A DNA stretch of 5,950 bases from NCBI GenBank assembly GCA_035493895.1, contig DATJHM010000002.1, forward strand, positions 1 to 5,950, written 5' to 3'. The DNA is from DATJHM01 sp035493895 (GTDB taxonomy: Bacteria; Chloroflexota; Ktedonobacteria; Ktedonobacterales; Ktedonobacteraceae). Below, piece after piece: positions 5,491 through 5,950 of the stretch (position 1 is the first letter of the stretch; every line of letters starts with the position of its first letter). The position numbers and the translations under genes are program-made. The notes under the pieces were generated by a model. The model was given only the letters and a program-made list of their open reading frames with translations, was not told where the DNA came from and made no database searches.

Positions 5491-5950
5491 TTAGCTAAGC
5501 GCAAATTCTTTCATGAGTTCTGCTTTCAACACCTTGCCCATGACGTTGCGCGGCAGCGATTGCGTGAAGTACACACGACGGGGAAGTTTGTAGCGTGCAA
5601 GCTTCCCCGCGCAATACGTAAAGATTTCTTCAGCGCTCAAGCTGTTGGGAACGCGCGGGACGACGATCGCCAGACCAACCTCACCCCAATAAGGATGCGG
5701 TTGTGAGATCACGGCAACTTCGAGGACATCGGGATGGGTGACAATTACGCTCTCAATCTCGGCGGGATAGATGTTCTCGCCGCCTGAGATAAACAAATCC
5801 TTCTTGCGCCCAATCAGAAAATAATAGCCCTCGGAATCGCAACGGGCCAGATCTCCCGTGTGCCACCAGCCGCCGCGATTGGCTTCAGCCGTCGCCTCTG
5901 GCTGTCTCCAATAGCCGGAACAGACGTGAGGACCCGCCAGAAGTAGCTCG
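5491..5950 (-). CDS. Acyl-CoA synthetase / AMP-dependent ligase, C-terminal part (5' truncated by window edge)
   Basis: The minus-strand frame is open from position 5949 to TAA at 5491-5493, giving 152 residues and continuing outside the window. It shows GYWRQPEAT (residues 12-20), GWWHTGDLA (27-35, the TGD whose Asp contacts AMP), GRKKDLFISGGENIYPAEIE (47-66, hinge and A8 motif), and near the end LPRNVMGKVLK (132-142) with the conserved A10 lysine (Lys139). This is the small C-terminal domain of the class-I adenylate-forming family, most like medium/long-chain fatty-acyl or aromatic CoA ligases. It would activate a carboxylic acid to its CoA thioester using ATP in the cytoplasm. The specificity pocket lies outside the window, so the substrate is unknown. 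The TTG at 5794-5796 (within DLFISGG) is internal and is not the gene's start. Confidence 0.88.
   Translation of the reverse strand, partial: ELLLAGPHVCSGYWRQPEATAEANRGGWWHTGDLARCDSEGYYFLIGRKKDLFISGGENIYPAEIESVIVTHPDVLEVAVISQPHPYWGEVGLAIVVPRVPNSLSAEEIFTYCAGKLARYKLPRRVYFTQSLPRNVMGKVLKAELMKEFALS
5579..5609 (+). terminator. Weak candidate hairpin downstream of the liv operon, inside the convergent ligase gene
   Basis: CGGGGAAG (5579-5586) pairs with CTTCCCCG (5602-5609). A T-G wobble and TTG/CAA extend the stem to about 12 pairs around a 7-base loop. It lies 90 bases past the livF stop. No U-run follows, and the sequence is constrained by coding on the other strand (KLARYKLPRR region), so it may be coincidental. 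Confidence 0.2.

Noticed and set aside
5344..5706. Plus-strand 120-codon frame over the livF/ligase junction
   Set aside because: It crosses the ends of two well-supported genes in the wrong frames and shows no motif.
1..5950. Mobile element, CRISPR array, tRNA, riboswitch or defence system
   Set aside because: No transposase or integrase motif, no regularly spaced direct repeats, no tRNA-like cloverleaf and no recognised riboswitch or defence domains were seen. All sizeable genes fit known transport or acyl-transfer families.

Overview
The window has moderate GC and reads as a bacterial chromosome segment. Three things weakly suggest a Ktedonobacteria-like (Chloroflexota) soil bacterium: a secreted protein ending in a family-2 carbohydrate-binding module, GC well below that of most actinobacteria carrying such modules, and a branched-chain amino-acid type (HAAT) ABC transporter next to an acyl-CoA ligase. 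There is no rRNA or other marker, so this assignment is inference only.

Layout. Positions 1-135 (+) are the last 44 codons of a secreted protein ending in a CBM2-like domain. A perfect 21-bp-stem hairpin (151-204) lies between it and the convergent acyltransferase-3 membrane protein (318-1508, -). A 441-bp intergenic region (1509-1949) contains no convincing gene but is rich in signals: a repeated CTATGACT/GTCATAG element (1601-1669), a dyad at 1789-1807, a strong-looking sigma-70-type promoter (TTGACA at 1847-1852, extended -10 at 1871-1876), and a dense cluster of TCATG/CATGA half-sites over the -10 and predicted start of transcription. From this promoter runs a compact four-gene operon, livH-livM-livG-livF (1950-5489, +), with gaps or overlaps of +15, -4 and -14 bp. 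It ends one base from the stop codon of a convergent, truncated acyl-CoA synthetase gene (5491 to the window edge, -).

How the genes work together. LivH and LivM should form the membrane channel and LivG and LivF the two cytoplasmic ATPases of a HAAT importer (branched-chain amino acids or related small carboxylates or amides). No periplasmic/lipoprotein binding protein is encoded beside it, although such a gene usually accompanies this operon, so the substrate receptor must be elsewhere or beyond the window. The neighbouring acyl-CoA ligase could activate an imported acid, but the two are convergent and the link is only suggestive. No mobile element, CRISPR array, tRNA or rRNA was seen. The genes belong to known families. 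The least explained part is the operator-like architecture in front of livH.
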